From Nodosilinea sp. WJT8-NPBG4 (GTDB taxonomy: Bacteria > Cyanobacteriota > Cyanobacteriia > Phormidesmidales > Phormidesmidaceae): a stretch of 64,000 nt of DNA. This document shows positions 9,760-17,377 of the stretch, in pieces (position 1 is the first letter of the stretch; every line of letters starts with the position of its first letter). The notes beneath the pieces are model-generated. The model was not told where the DNA came from and ran no database searches. It saw only the letters and a program-made list of their open reading frames with translations. Where the stretch lies: positions 89,188 through 153,187 of the forward strand of contig JAHHHQ010000049.1 of assembly GCA_019359285.1 (NCBI GenBank), read 5' to 3'. The position numbers and the translations under genes are program-made.

Positions 9760-10284
9760 GGTCGAATTCGGCTAATCACTTGGATCCGAATACTCAATCG
9801 ACTCTAGGGTAGGCTAACGCCAAATAGAGGAGAGGTGTCTAACTCTGAAACCAGAACTTTGAACCGAAAGATTCAATGGAACATCTGCGTCGAGTCACGA
9901 GAACCTTCTAACGCAGGATCTTCGGCAGGTAGGCCGTAGTGATTTATACTTACGCAACATTTTTGTCGGGCGGCTCCACAAGCTTAAGACCTTGCATCTG
10001 CTGCAATAGCTCTTGTTGGTGGTGAGTAGACCTAATTGCTTGGGATGTGTCTATTGGGGTTGGAGTCTGCTGAACTAAATTACTACACCTTAGTGTCGCT
10101 GGGTGTGTAGCCCCCTGATTTTGCGAGGTTTCAGCCGATCCAGCTCCTGTTACAAGATCCTTTCCAAAATCACTGGAAACCCTTGCAGGCTGGGCAGTTG
10201 CACACTCTTGCCCTGGAATCGGTAAAATTCCTCCACTGGCACAGGATGGCGAAGCCGAAGATTCGGGGTCTAGCGCATCGTTGG
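9235..10284. repeat. 525-bp diverged tandem duplication
   Basis: The segments 9235-9759 and 9760-about 10284 align from end to end, both beginning GGTCGAATTCGGCTAATC. They share GTGATTTATACTTACGCAAC, GTGTCTATTGGGG and CCTTGCAGGCTGGGCAGTT, separated by many substitutions. The right copy includes the 3' end and stop of the primase-like gene; the left copy duplicates that 3' end plus its flank. Confidence 0.9.
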
Positions 10285-11617
10285 CGTTGTTTCCGTCTAC
10301 CAAATGACGAGGGTGCCACAGAGGCAAATGCTTCCGCAGAGTTGCCGCACTGCATCCTGCTTCCCGACAAACTAGCTCCTGCCGTGCCTTAACTTTGCTA
10401 GGTAAGCCACCGGGGCTGCTCTGAAGGAGTGCGATCGCCGCTTGAATACGTTGTAAGGCGTCTTGAGCTTTAGCCTGGTTATTTGGGCCTCTTGGCTCAC
10501 TGGGTGGCTTTGAAGACCGTGATCGTTGGCTATAGGGGTAATACCTGTTGCTCCGGCGGTTAGCCCGCACCCACTCGCGAACACGACGCTGATATTTATG
10601 TCGATGAGCACAAAACTCCTGGAAACCTGGAAGTTGTGGCACCTGCTGGAGTACCCAGGACTCTACCTCATCCCAGTTCAGTTCTAGAAAGACTCTGGCG
10701 TAGATGCAAGCTTCTTTGATAATGTCATTGGTCTGGTGAGACCCAGTCCAGCCTTCTTCTAACGACTCTTCTAGGCGTAGCTTCCATTCTGCGACATTTC
10801 CTTTGACTTGCTTATTCTGCTTAGCCCAAGTTGGCTTAGCATCTCTCATTGCCTGTCTAACAAGGGGCATTTCCTGCTGAGATGCCGCAGTTTCCCACAA
10901 GTTAATAAGTGAATTCAAGTCAGCATGGATTTCCTCCTCGCCGAAATCATCTAGAACACATGAGCCCAATTGAAGAGGAAGTCTATGACCGTTATAGTTA
11001 GATCCTTTGCACTTGACATTGGGGAAAATCTCTAGGGTTCCTGGTTTTACCGCAAATCTGCCTTTAGAACATGCGGCCTCAATAACTAGAGCCAATTTGT
11101 AGCAATGAACCTTTTCGGGCAGGGGAAAGTAGACATGAATTCCATTGGAAAAGCTTGATCGAACTATAACTCGACCAAACAAGCCAAGCTGATCCATAAC
11201 ATTCAGCAGGCTGATAAAGTTTACCCAGTGATTGTTAGGATGACAATTACTGTCAGAGTCAATATCCAAAAGGAAATAAGAAGTTTTTCCCTCGCCATTA
11301 GAAAACCTAACACCAACAATTTCATCTTCGTTGCTCCATCGTTGATGGAGCGTCTGAGCAGATAGTGGATATTTTGAGTAGGTAACCCAGTCAAGTTTGC
11401 CTCTGACTGCCGGAGCACTGATAAAGTCCCAAATATGAAATTGTGAGAAGAACTTCAGCGTTCGCTCATTTAATTGGTTATCGTCGACAGGTTTAACCTG
11501 TCGCTTACAAGCCTTATCCGTCTTCGCAGGCACCGTCGAACTGCCTCTTTCCCTAGGAAACGGCACTGACTTTTTGGTGTCTCGATCTGGGCAAGGCTTT
11601 GTCTTTGCCTTGCCCAT
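9950..11617 (-). CDS. archaeo-eukaryotic-type primase-like replication protein
   Basis: A protein of 555 residues. Residues about 60-230 fit the catalytic core of the archaeo-eukaryotic primase superfamily: FLLDIDSD (115-122) supplies the acidic metal ligands, VRSSFSNGIHVYF (152-164) the S-x-G-x-H type strand, and LEIFPN (195-200) the following acidic strand. The C-terminal half (from about 350) is Ser/Pro/Gln-rich and low in complexity. Primases of this kind are common on plasmids and integrative elements, where they start replication. The excisionase-like gene and palindrome array just upstream fit a replication/maintenance module. The 3' end is duplicated downstream in a decayed form. The family assignment rests on motifs only. 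Confidence 0.65.
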   Translation of the reverse strand: MGKAKTKPCPDRDTKKSVPFPRERGSSTVPAKTDKACKRQVKPVDDNQLNERTLKFFSQFHIWDFISAPAVRGKLDWVTYSKYPLSAQTLHQRWSNEDEIVGVRFSNGEGKTSYFLLDIDSDSNCHPNNHWVNFISLLNVMDQLGLFGRVIVRSSFSNGIHVYFPLPEKVHCYKLALVIEAACSKGRFAVKPGTLEIFPNVKCKGSNYNGHRLPLQLGSCVLDDFGEEEIHADLNSLINLWETAASQQEMPLVRQAMRDAKPTWAKQNKQVKGNVAEWKLRLEESLEEGWTGSHQTNDIIKEACIYARVFLELNWDEVESWVLQQVPQLPGFQEFCAHRHKYQRRVREWVRANRRSNRYYPYSQRSRSSKPPSEPRGPNNQAKAQDALQRIQAAIALLQSSPGGLPSKVKARQELVCREAGCSAATLRKHLPLWHPRHLVDGNNANDALDPESSASPSCASGGILPIPGQECATAQPARVSSDFGKDLVTGAGSAETSQNQGATHPATLRCSNLVQQTPTPIDTSQAIRSTHHQQELLQQMQGLKLVEPPDKNVA

Positions 11618-11807
11618 TTCACTGAGCCTCTTCTGTTATTAGATTTTTATGCTCAAACTGGGTATAAATTCTGCCTTCAGTCTTAGTCGCTGAAGAGAAC
11701 TGCCTCGTCGTCATTACATGTAGGCACATGAAGACAAAGCTTTGATAGAAGTCCTCAGCTAGATAAGACATCAGGCTAATTTGCTTAGCCATTGCCTTAC
11801 CTTTTGA

Positions 11808-12095
11808 CTATTCTGAGGGCAGTTTTATGGTCTGTCCTGGGCGCTTTCTTTGATTTGAAAGCTTTGATTGTAGATAGTGATCAATTGCTCTGCGATGCGC
11901 AGCAGAGTCGCCCCGATTCGCTATCCAATCTGCAAGCAAAGTCAAGTTGTACCGAATCGTCCGCGAATTAACTTTAACCCAGTGGATATTTTCCAAAAGG
12001 CTCTTATCAATTAGACGATACTTTTTCAGGGTTTCTGTACTAAAACCCGTTAAGTCTGCGGCTTTGCGCTTATTACCAAACTTATATTCTGTCAT
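11808..12095 (-). CDS. excisionase-like helix-turn-helix DNA-binding protein
   Basis: The start is set at 12095, where GGAAGGAG stands five or six bases before ATG; a longer reading to 12176 would lack a ribosome site. The 95-residue product has KRKAADLTGFSTETLKKYRL, a helix-turn-helix of the MerR/excisionase type, followed by a basic strand and a Lys/Arg-rich tail. Proteins like this direct excision or regulate replication genes of integrative elements. It lies upstream of the primase-like gene on the same strand (190-base gap) and about 85 bases downstream of three phased palindromes that may be its binding sites. The specific role is inferred from context. Confidence 0.6.
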   Translation of the reverse strand: MTEYKFGNKRKAADLTGFSTETLKKYRLIDKSLLENIHWVKVNSRTIRYNLTLLADWIANRGDSAAHRRAIDHYLQSKLSNQRKRPGQTIKLPSE

Positions 12096-12177
12096 AGCTC
12101 CTTCCAAGAATACGTACCTTCGTAGAGGGGGCGTTCTTGGTTGCGGCTTATGACCAACAATTAGGCATTCCAGCAAC

Positions 12178-12238
12178 GACGTCTTTAAGACGCCGTTCAG
12201 ACGTCTTAAAGACGCTGCACAGACGCCTTAAAGACGTC
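12178..12238. repeat. three 13-bp palindromes phased at 22 bp (iteron- or operator-like)
   Basis: CGTCTTTAAGACG (12180), CGTCTTAAAGACG (12202) and CGCCTTAAAGACG (12224) are near-perfect palindromes starting exactly 22 bases apart, two helical turns. A protein dimer could bind one face of the DNA. They lie between the excisionase-like gene and the gene ending at 12395, next to the primase-like gene, so a replication origin or an autoregulatory operator are the main options. Confidence 0.8.
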
Positions 12239-12394
12239 TTAGAACTGGGCATTACCAATATAACCTATTTTGTCCAAAGAGCAGGCAAGCTGCCGAACAC
12301 TACTTAAGAAAAGCTCCCAGCGATATCACCGGGAGCTTCTAGCTAGTAACTTCAAGCCATGATCGCAGCGCGTGGGCAAAACCCAGAGGACAAC

Positions 12395-12916
12395 TTAGCT
12401 GACCTTCGCCACTCGCTTAGTAAGGATGCGCATGACCTGGCCAGGATTTGCAGCTGGCAAATGCCTCGACCACTCTTCAGTCCGTGCGTACCCCAGGCGA
12501 AACAAACCAGCAACGCATGAATTTACCGTCTGTGGACTGCCAACAGCAACTAACCGCAGCACTTCTATTGGGATCAGCATCTCAGCAGTCCCTAATGGTT
12601 GAGACCTCCTGACCTTGTGCTTAAACGGTGGTACAAGTCCTTCCGTTTGAGCAGTCAGCGATAGAGAACTAGGTTCTAGCGATTCAACCAGCTCGAACTC
12701 CTTAGCCATAGGATGAGCCTCAGTTAGCTTACGAGCACCTTGGGTGAATGAGTGTATAGTCTCCGCAAGGGTTGACTCTAGCTGTTCAGCATCAAAACTG
12801 TCTCCCCAGTAAATCGAGAGAAGTGCTTCAATTGCTTCTCCGGCACAGGTTTGCGCGTCTTGGTAGCGTGTGTTGTCTGTCATGATGGTTTTAGCTCCAT
12901 AGAAGGGGTTAGCCAC
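12395..12916 (-). CDS. unknown protein of the GS...LGxA...MRxLTK C-terminal family, copy 1
   Basis: A protein of 173 residues from ATG 12916, or 162 from ATG 12883, which has GGAG eleven bases upstream. The N-terminal half is acidic and helical. The C-terminal 50 residues (VAVGSPQTVNSCVAGLF, LGYARTEEWSR, VMRILTKRV) match the end of the small protein at 25912-26154 (TVIGSATAIDTVVKIL, LGFAEARAWSK, PMRVLTKWV). Both copies are divergent from an XRE-like regulator. I do not know the family's function. The C-terminal domain looks alpha/beta and basic at the end, possibly nucleic-acid binding. Confidence 0.62.
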   Translation of the reverse strand: MANPFYGAKTIMTDNTRYQDAQTCAGEAIEALLSIYWGDSFDAEQLESTLAETIHSFTQGARKLTEAHPMAKEFELVESLEPSSLSLTAQTEGLVPPFKHKVRRSQPLGTAEMLIPIEVLRLVAVGSPQTVNSCVAGLFRLGYARTEEWSRHLPAANPGQVMRILTKRVAKVS

Positions 12917-12960
12917 CGCTCTTGCCGACCAAAGCTGACGCGGTGGCGTACACCTATATT

Positions 12961-12996
12961 ATTCTCATTTTTTAGACATAGTTGCAATATGAGAAT
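12961..12996. promoter_or_regulatory. inverted repeat in the divergent intergenic region, candidate operator
   Basis: ATTCTCAT (12961-12968) and ATGAGAAT (12989-12996) form an exact 8-bp inverted repeat with 20 bases between. It lies between the divergent genes starting at 12916 and 13014. The XRE-like protein encoded at 13014 is the natural candidate ligand. Confidence 0.5.
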
Positions 12997-13013
12997 GCTG
13001 GCAATATTAGGGA

Positions 13014-13223
13014 ATGGGCGCAAAGAACCTCATCAAAATCTTGATTGACCAGAAAGGAATAACTCGGTACCGCTTTTGGCAGGACACCGGGCTAAGCCGA
13101 GCTACTGCCTATCGCTTATGCGATGACCCTGCCTACATACCTACTGGAGACGTCATTGAAAAAATTTGTCGAGCCTACGGGTGGCAGCCAGGTGACTTCA
13201 TCATTTATGAGCCTGATAAATAA
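13014..13223 (+). CDS. XRE/Cro-type small transcriptional regulator
   Basis: A protein of 69 residues that is nearly all one Cro/C1-type helix-turn-helix: ITRYRFWQDTGLSRATAYRL (16-35) is the core, with VIEKICRAYGWQPGDFI following as in the HTH_26 group. AGGGA directly touches the ATG, so translation may be leaderless or weak. It is divergent from the gene at 12395-12916 with an inverted repeat between them, and the last gene before the tRNA-Thr fragment. It probably represses its own divergent promoter region. Confidence 0.72.
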   Translation: MGAKNLIKILIDQKGITRYRFWQDTGLSRATAYRLCDDPAYIPTGDVIEKICRAYGWQPGDFIIYEPDK

Positions 13224-13326
13224 GATGGCCGCTTTTGTCTGTTCGTAGGAAGGGAGGATTTTTGGGTGTAAATTGGGTGTAGGAACTAGCCTTAGAGCTT
13301 GAAAAGCCCATATATAAAGAAACGTT

Positions 13327-13374
13327 GGCTGATTTGTAATCAGCCGGTCGCAAGTTCGAATCTTGTCACCAGCT
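13327..13374 (+). other. 3' fragment of tRNA-Thr(TGU), probable attachment site
   Basis: The segment folds as the 3' part of a tRNA. The anticodon stem GCTGA/TCAGC encloses a 7-base loop with TGT at 13335-13337. A T-stem and loop (GCAAG-TTCGAAT-CTTGT) follows, then the acceptor strand CACCAGC and T at 13374. A matching 5' acceptor (GCTGGTG) and D-arm are absent upstream. A 3' tRNA fragment at the edge of an accessory region is the usual trace of tyrosine-integrase insertion. The intact tRNA should then lie beyond the left edge of the window. Confidence 0.72.
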
Positions 13375-13566
13375 TCTTCTTGAAAATCTTTGGGAGCGTT
13401 TCCTCTCGGGAGACTGTTGGGGTTATCACCACAACGGACAGGTATAGCGCTAGTTTTAGGAGTGCCCGCGTCTCAGCAGGGCAAAAGCTGTTTGAGGCGA
13501 AGTCTAGAGGAATTGAGCTTAGATCCTCTCTCCTGCAGCTTTGACTAGCTTCTAGGAGGCAACATT

Positions 13567-13893
13567 CTACGGATGCTCGTCTTCATCGTACTCATCATCT
13601 GCAATCCAAGTGCCGACGGAGCGTAAGACGTCAGGAATTGTCGCGTCATCAGCAAATTCCAGCACCGTCTCCCGATAGCCTAAATATCCTGACTCTGTGA
13701 AGGTCAGTAGCATGCGCCCCAGCGCTGGCCAGACTATATCGGCAAACTCCCAATCGTGGTTAAACCCGGCACGGTCAGCGATCGATCGCAGCGCCCAAAA
13801 ATAGCTGTTGCGCACCACTGAGCCTGACTTCTTGTAGGCTGGCACGTCCTTCTGATGGAGATAGAGAATGTCTTGATCAATTCGAGCGCGCAC
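13567..13893 (-). CDS. hypothetical protein
   Basis: A 108-residue product from a GTG start at 13893. The same frame is open upstream to a TAA near 13948 but has no better start. It contains many aromatic residues and ends in a highly acidic tail (DDEYDEDEHP). I see no membrane segment or known motif. It lies just outside the tRNA fragment, so it is probably part of the original chromosome. The family is unrecognised. Confidence 0.5.
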   Translation of the reverse strand: MRARIDQDILYLHQKDVPAYKKSGSVVRNSYFWALRSIADRAGFNHDWEFADIVWPALGRMLLTFTESGYLGYRETVLEFADDATIPDVLRSVGTWIADDEYDEDEHP

Positions 13894-14024
13894 AGCTAAC
13901 CAGCGGTAGATGGGTGATACGGTAAGGCTATTAACAATAAGTTACAGACGGTCCCGGGTTAAAGACTCGTTGGTCAGATTCAGCCCCGATCGCAATAACT
14001 TAACTTCTGGAGCTTGCCCTTTTC

Positions 14025-14876
14025 ATGTCCGCTGCGGTCTGTCTGCAAAACGTCCACAAAGTCTACAACGGCGTATCCGTCGTTAACGACCTCTCTCTAA
14101 CTATTGAAGCCGGAGAAGTTTTTGGTCTACTTGGCCCCAACGGCGCAGGCAAGTCAACTACTATTCGCATGGCTACCACCCTGACCCGGCCCAGCGACGG
14201 CCATGTGGTCGTTGCGGGTTATGACGTCAATCGCCAGCAGCTCGACGTGCGTCGCCAAATTGGTGTAGTGCTGCAACAAACCAGCGTCGATGGCGACCTC
14301 ACCGTATGGGAAAACATGGAGCTGCACGGACGGATGCACCATATTCCTACTGGGCAGCGCCGGACCGCCATTGATACTTGGCTGGAGTATGTAGAACTGG
14401 GCGATCGCCGCGACGACAAGGTCAAAACCCTCAGCGGCGGCATGAAGCGGCGACTGCAAATTGCCCGCGCCCTGCTTCACAATCCCAAAATTCTCTTTCT
14501 CGACGAGCCTACCGTAGGGCTCGACCCCCAAACCCGTCGCCGCCTGTGGGAAATTATTCGCGGCCTCAACCAGCAGGGCATGACCATGCTGCTCACCACC
14601 CACTATATGGAAGAGGTGGAGTACCTGTGCGATCGCATTGGCATTCTCGACCAGGGCAGGCTGATCGAGCTGGGCACTCTAGAGCAGTTTCGCCAACGCC
14701 ATGGTGAAGGCATCGTCATGACTCAGCGGGGCGACCGCTGGGACTACCAGTTCTTTCCTACCCTAGATGCCGCCAACGCCCACCTCGACCAGCAGCCCGA
14801 CAAAACCGGCATGATGACCCGCCCCTCTAACCTCGAAGACATCTTTGTAGAGCTGACGGGCCGCAATCTCGATTGA
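14025..14876 (+). CDS. ABC transporter ATP-binding protein (DrrA/ABC-2 exporter type)
   Basis: A protein of 283 residues. GPNGAGKST (37-45) is Walker A, LSGGMKRRL the ABC signature and ILFLDEPTVGLDPQ the Walker B/D-loop, followed by a switch His in LLTTHYMEE. The C-terminal extension ending NLEDIFVELTGR is typical of ATPases serving ABC-2 type permeases in drug or lipid export. No permease gene follows: the next gene is scpB after a 377-base gap. The partner must be elsewhere or lost. The start at 14025 (ATG) is the first in frame. Confidence 0.85.
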   Translation: MSAAVCLQNVHKVYNGVSVVNDLSLTIEAGEVFGLLGPNGAGKSTTIRMATTLTRPSDGHVVVAGYDVNRQQLDVRRQIGVVLQQTSVDGDLTVWENMELHGRMHHIPTGQRRTAIDTWLEYVELGDRRDDKVKTLSGGMKRRLQIARALLHNPKILFLDEPTVGLDPQTRRRLWEIIRGLNQQGMTMLLTTHYMEEVEYLCDRIGILDQGRLIELGTLEQFRQRHGEGIVMTQRGDRWDYQFFPTLDAANAHLDQQPDKTGMMTRPSNLEDIFVELTGRNLD

Positions 14877-15100
14877 TAGCGTCCCCTCTTTTCTCCTAAA
14901 ACAACCACAGCCACTCATTAGCCAATCTGCAAAACAGACGTTTAAACCGATGATCAGCCCGTCCTTTCCGTGAGGTGAAGGACGACGGAACGTTCTTCTC
15001 GATGGGGGTCTGGGGCCAGCGAAATGGCCCCAGCGGCAGACCTGGCTTTACCTCAGATTGTGCGCCGCACTAAACCTGGCGCAGTCAGCCCCGTTTTGCA

Positions 15101-15119
15101 GGGCAAACGGTGTTTGCCC
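15101..15119. repeat. short dispersed palindrome in the 14877-15253 intergenic stretch
   Basis: GGGCAAAC-GGT-GTTTGCCC is a perfect 8-bp inverted repeat flanked by CAG and CTACAG, like the short palindromes at 42656, 42796 and 45137. Apart from this I see no gene or clear terminator in 14877-15253; an open frame at 15024-15221 has no coding character. Confidence 0.55.
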
Positions 15120-15253
15120 CTACAGGTTTATCTGCTTTTTAATGGTTCTTTAGAACCCAAATCTAGTGTTATCCCCTTCCCCAAATCCCCAAAATCAACC
15201 GTTTACCAAAATCGGCGCTAGGCTTGAGGATGGTTTCAGGGTACTGACAATCT

Positions 15254-15817
15254 ATGCCTGGTCTGGCCACCACTATTGAAGCGATTTTGTATCTCAAGGG
15301 GCAGCCCCTCGACATTGCCAAGCTGGCAGAGCTAGCCCGCTGCGATCGCGAAGACGTCGAAGAAGGGCTGATCGAGCTGATGAACGACTATGCCCACCGC
15401 GACGGGGCCTTAGAAATCATTGAAACCGTCGATGGCTACTGCCTTCAGCTCAAAGAGCGCTATCGGTTTTTAGTGGATTTGCTGATTCCCATCGATCTGG
15501 GGGTGGGGGCACTGCGGACGCTGGCAGCGATCGCCCTCAAAGGCCCCATTAGCCAAACCGACCTCGTCGATCTCCGCGGTTCCGGCGTCTACCAACACGT
15601 ACCAGAACTAGTCGCCCAAGGCTTCGTGCGTAAGCGCCGCCAGTCCGAAGGGCGATCGTCCTTAGTGCAAGTCACCGACAAGTTTTATCAACACTTTGAA
15701 ATTGATGCGCTGCCCCAGCTACGGCCTAAAAGTTCAACCGCACCCGCCATGACAGAGACAGATACTGACGATGAGGATGAACTCGAGTTTGAGCCCGAGA
15801 TCGAGGAAGCCTCGTAA
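15254..15817 (+). CDS. scpB: segregation and condensation protein B
   Basis: A protein of 187 residues. The start (MPGLATTIEAILYLKGQPLD) and the tandem winged-helix layout match ScpB, which joins SMC and ScpA in the condensin-like complex that organises and segregates the chromosome. The second winged helix includes ALKGPISQTDLVDLRG and the basic wing VRKRRQSEGRSSLVQVT. The C-terminal 30 residues are acidic and disordered, common in cyanobacterial ScpB. scpA is not in the window. A single-gene unit is likely. Confidence 0.88.
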   Translation: MPGLATTIEAILYLKGQPLDIAKLAELARCDREDVEEGLIELMNDYAHRDGALEIIETVDGYCLQLKERYRFLVDLLIPIDLGVGALRTLAAIALKGPISQTDLVDLRGSGVYQHVPELVAQGFVRKRRQSEGRSSLVQVTDKFYQHFEIDALPQLRPKSSTAPAMTETDTDDEDELEFEPEIEEAS

Positions 15818-16084
15818 CTCTCTCCCCGCCGATGCCATCAAACTATTGTAAAGACAAAAATCGCGGCTGCTGCGCGTCAAATCGCCTTATAGCCTAGGTT
15901 TGAGGTAAACCGCTTAAACCCGAGCTACTGAGCCGACGCAATATTACACGATTCGTTACGCTATCATCGGGAATATTAGTAGGTATAGGCAGGCTAGGGG
16001 TTGCCTTTGTTGCATTGGATTCTATCACCCCAATATTTGGTACTCGCCGTCGCCTACGTTGTGACCAAAGGTCTTTGAGATTTT

Positions 16085-16453
16085 ATGGTATTTAACCCTG
16101 AAGATACTGAATTCATTAGCATGTCGGCCAATAGCGACCACCCCAATGAGTTGCTTAAATATCTCCAGCACCAATCTCCAGAAGTGCTCACCCGGGTGGC
16201 CCAGGCAGTCAGCGGTGAAATCAAGCAGATTATTGCCCACAACGTGCAGGGATTGGTCGGTGTGCTGCCAGGAGACGGGTTCAACGTCCAAGTCACCACC
16301 GATCGCGAAAATCTAGCCGGCCTGTTGGCCTCCGCCATGATGACTGGCTACTTTCTCCGCCAAATGGAGCAGCGCATGGAGCTAGAGCACACTGTGTCAG
16401 GTTCCCTCTTTGGTGCCGACTTCGGCTCTGACGATCTCGACTTCGACGATTAG
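16085..16453 (+). CDS. DUF760 family protein
   Basis: A protein of 122 residues. ELLKYLQHQSPEVLTRVAQ and LAGLLASAMMTGYFLRQMEQ are the hallmark segments of DUF760, a family of cyanobacteria and plastids with no firmly known function. The tail is acidic (GSDDLDFDD). An in-frame ATG at residue 13 is an alternative start. The gap upstream (15818-16084) probably carries its promoter; the gene faces the convergent nucleotidyltransferase gene. Confidence 0.82.
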   Translation: MVFNPEDTEFISMSANSDHPNELLKYLQHQSPEVLTRVAQAVSGEIKQIIAHNVQGLVGVLPGDGFNVQVTTDRENLAGLLASAMMTGYFLRQMEQRMELEHTVSGSLFGADFGSDDLDFDD

Positions 16454-16485
16454 GGCTAGACTGGCGCTCGCTCCCTTTGCCCTGA

Positions 16486-17310
16486 CTAACCCACCGGAAA
16501 CGGATGCTGCTGAATCGCTTTAGCCAAGTTTTCTGGAGTGCCAATATCCAGATAGCTGCCCTGGGCAAAAGGCTGTGCCTCGATTCGCAAACCCGACGCC
16601 AACGCCACCTGCATAACATCCCCAATCGGGACTTCAACGTAGGGCGGCAAGATAGTTAGGTGCTGGGGAATTTGGGTGCCGATCAGAGCCTGCTGGCGAT
16701 CGCGCACAAACCCATGCAAAAAGTCTGAGAAGCTGGGCCGCCAGGCGGCGATCGCCCACATGTAGGGCAGATGAGTCAGGCCAGACTTTTCGTAAATGCC
16801 CCGCACCACGCCGCTCTCGTCAAAATCGACCACCCCTACCTTCTCCGGCTGATCGGTGGGAAACAGGCCCAGCACTACATCCGCTGTGCCGCTGTGCAGC
16901 CGCTCCAGCAGCACCTGATAAGCATTTCCCGGCTCAATTAGAATATCTGGAAAACCAAGTACCACCGTCGCCCCGCGCAAAAAGGGATAGGCCTGGTTGA
17001 GGCTAAAGGGCACCCCAAAGGGCACATGCACCGTCAAATAGCTCAGATGCATCCCTAAGTCGGCCCCGTCACCCAAAAAGTTGGGGATATCCCACTTACC
17101 AGGCCGCAGAATGAAAAACGCCTGCTCCACCCCCGCCCGCTGCATTTTTTCTAACAAATAGTGGCACACCACCTTAGGGCGAGGCCCCAATTGATTCGTT
17201 AGCATGCGAAAACCAATCGGAAATAGTTCTTTGCTCATCGGCAAGGGTGAAATGCGCGTGCCTTGCCCAGCGGCGGGAATTAAGCCAATGGTTGGTAGCG
17301 ATGTAGACAT
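16486..17310 (-). CDS. sugar-phosphate nucleotidylyltransferase (glucose-1-phosphate thymidylyltransferase-like)
   Basis: A protein of 274 residues. It opens with GLIPAAGQGTRISPLPMSKE (9-28), the nucleotide-binding G-G-G-TR-PLP-K signature of sugar nucleotidylyltransferases, with LGFPDILIEP as the metal-binding Asp segment and QGSYLDIGTPENL near the end. These enzymes activate sugar-1-phosphates with an NTP for polysaccharide synthesis. The exact sugar and nucleotide cannot be read from sequence. It is divergent from the DUF1400 gene, whose start at 17378 leaves a 67-base promoter region. Confidence 0.82.
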   Translation of the reverse strand: MSTSLPTIGLIPAAGQGTRISPLPMSKELFPIGFRMLTNQLGPRPKVVCHYLLEKMQRAGVEQAFFILRPGKWDIPNFLGDGADLGMHLSYLTVHVPFGVPFSLNQAYPFLRGATVVLGFPDILIEPGNAYQVLLERLHSGTADVVLGLFPTDQPEKVGVVDFDESGVVRGIYEKSGLTHLPYMWAIAAWRPSFSDFLHGFVRDRQQALIGTQIPQHLTILPPYVEVPIGDVMQVALASGLRIEAQPFAQGSYLDIGTPENLAKAIQQHPFPVG

Positions 17311-17377
17311 CGGAATAGGGAACCTCGACGGCGAATCAATCGTCTTTAATTATCCTGGTAGTAGGCGTGGGCTAAGC

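Noticed and set aside
13290..13374. A complete tRNA-Thr gene
   Set aside because: Only the anticodon arm, T-arm and 3' acceptor can be matched. The 5' acceptor GCTGGTG and a D-arm are absent.
15024..15221. 65-residue plus-strand ORF between the ABC ATPase and scpB
   Set aside because: It runs through a palindromic repeat, has no ribosome site and low coding character.
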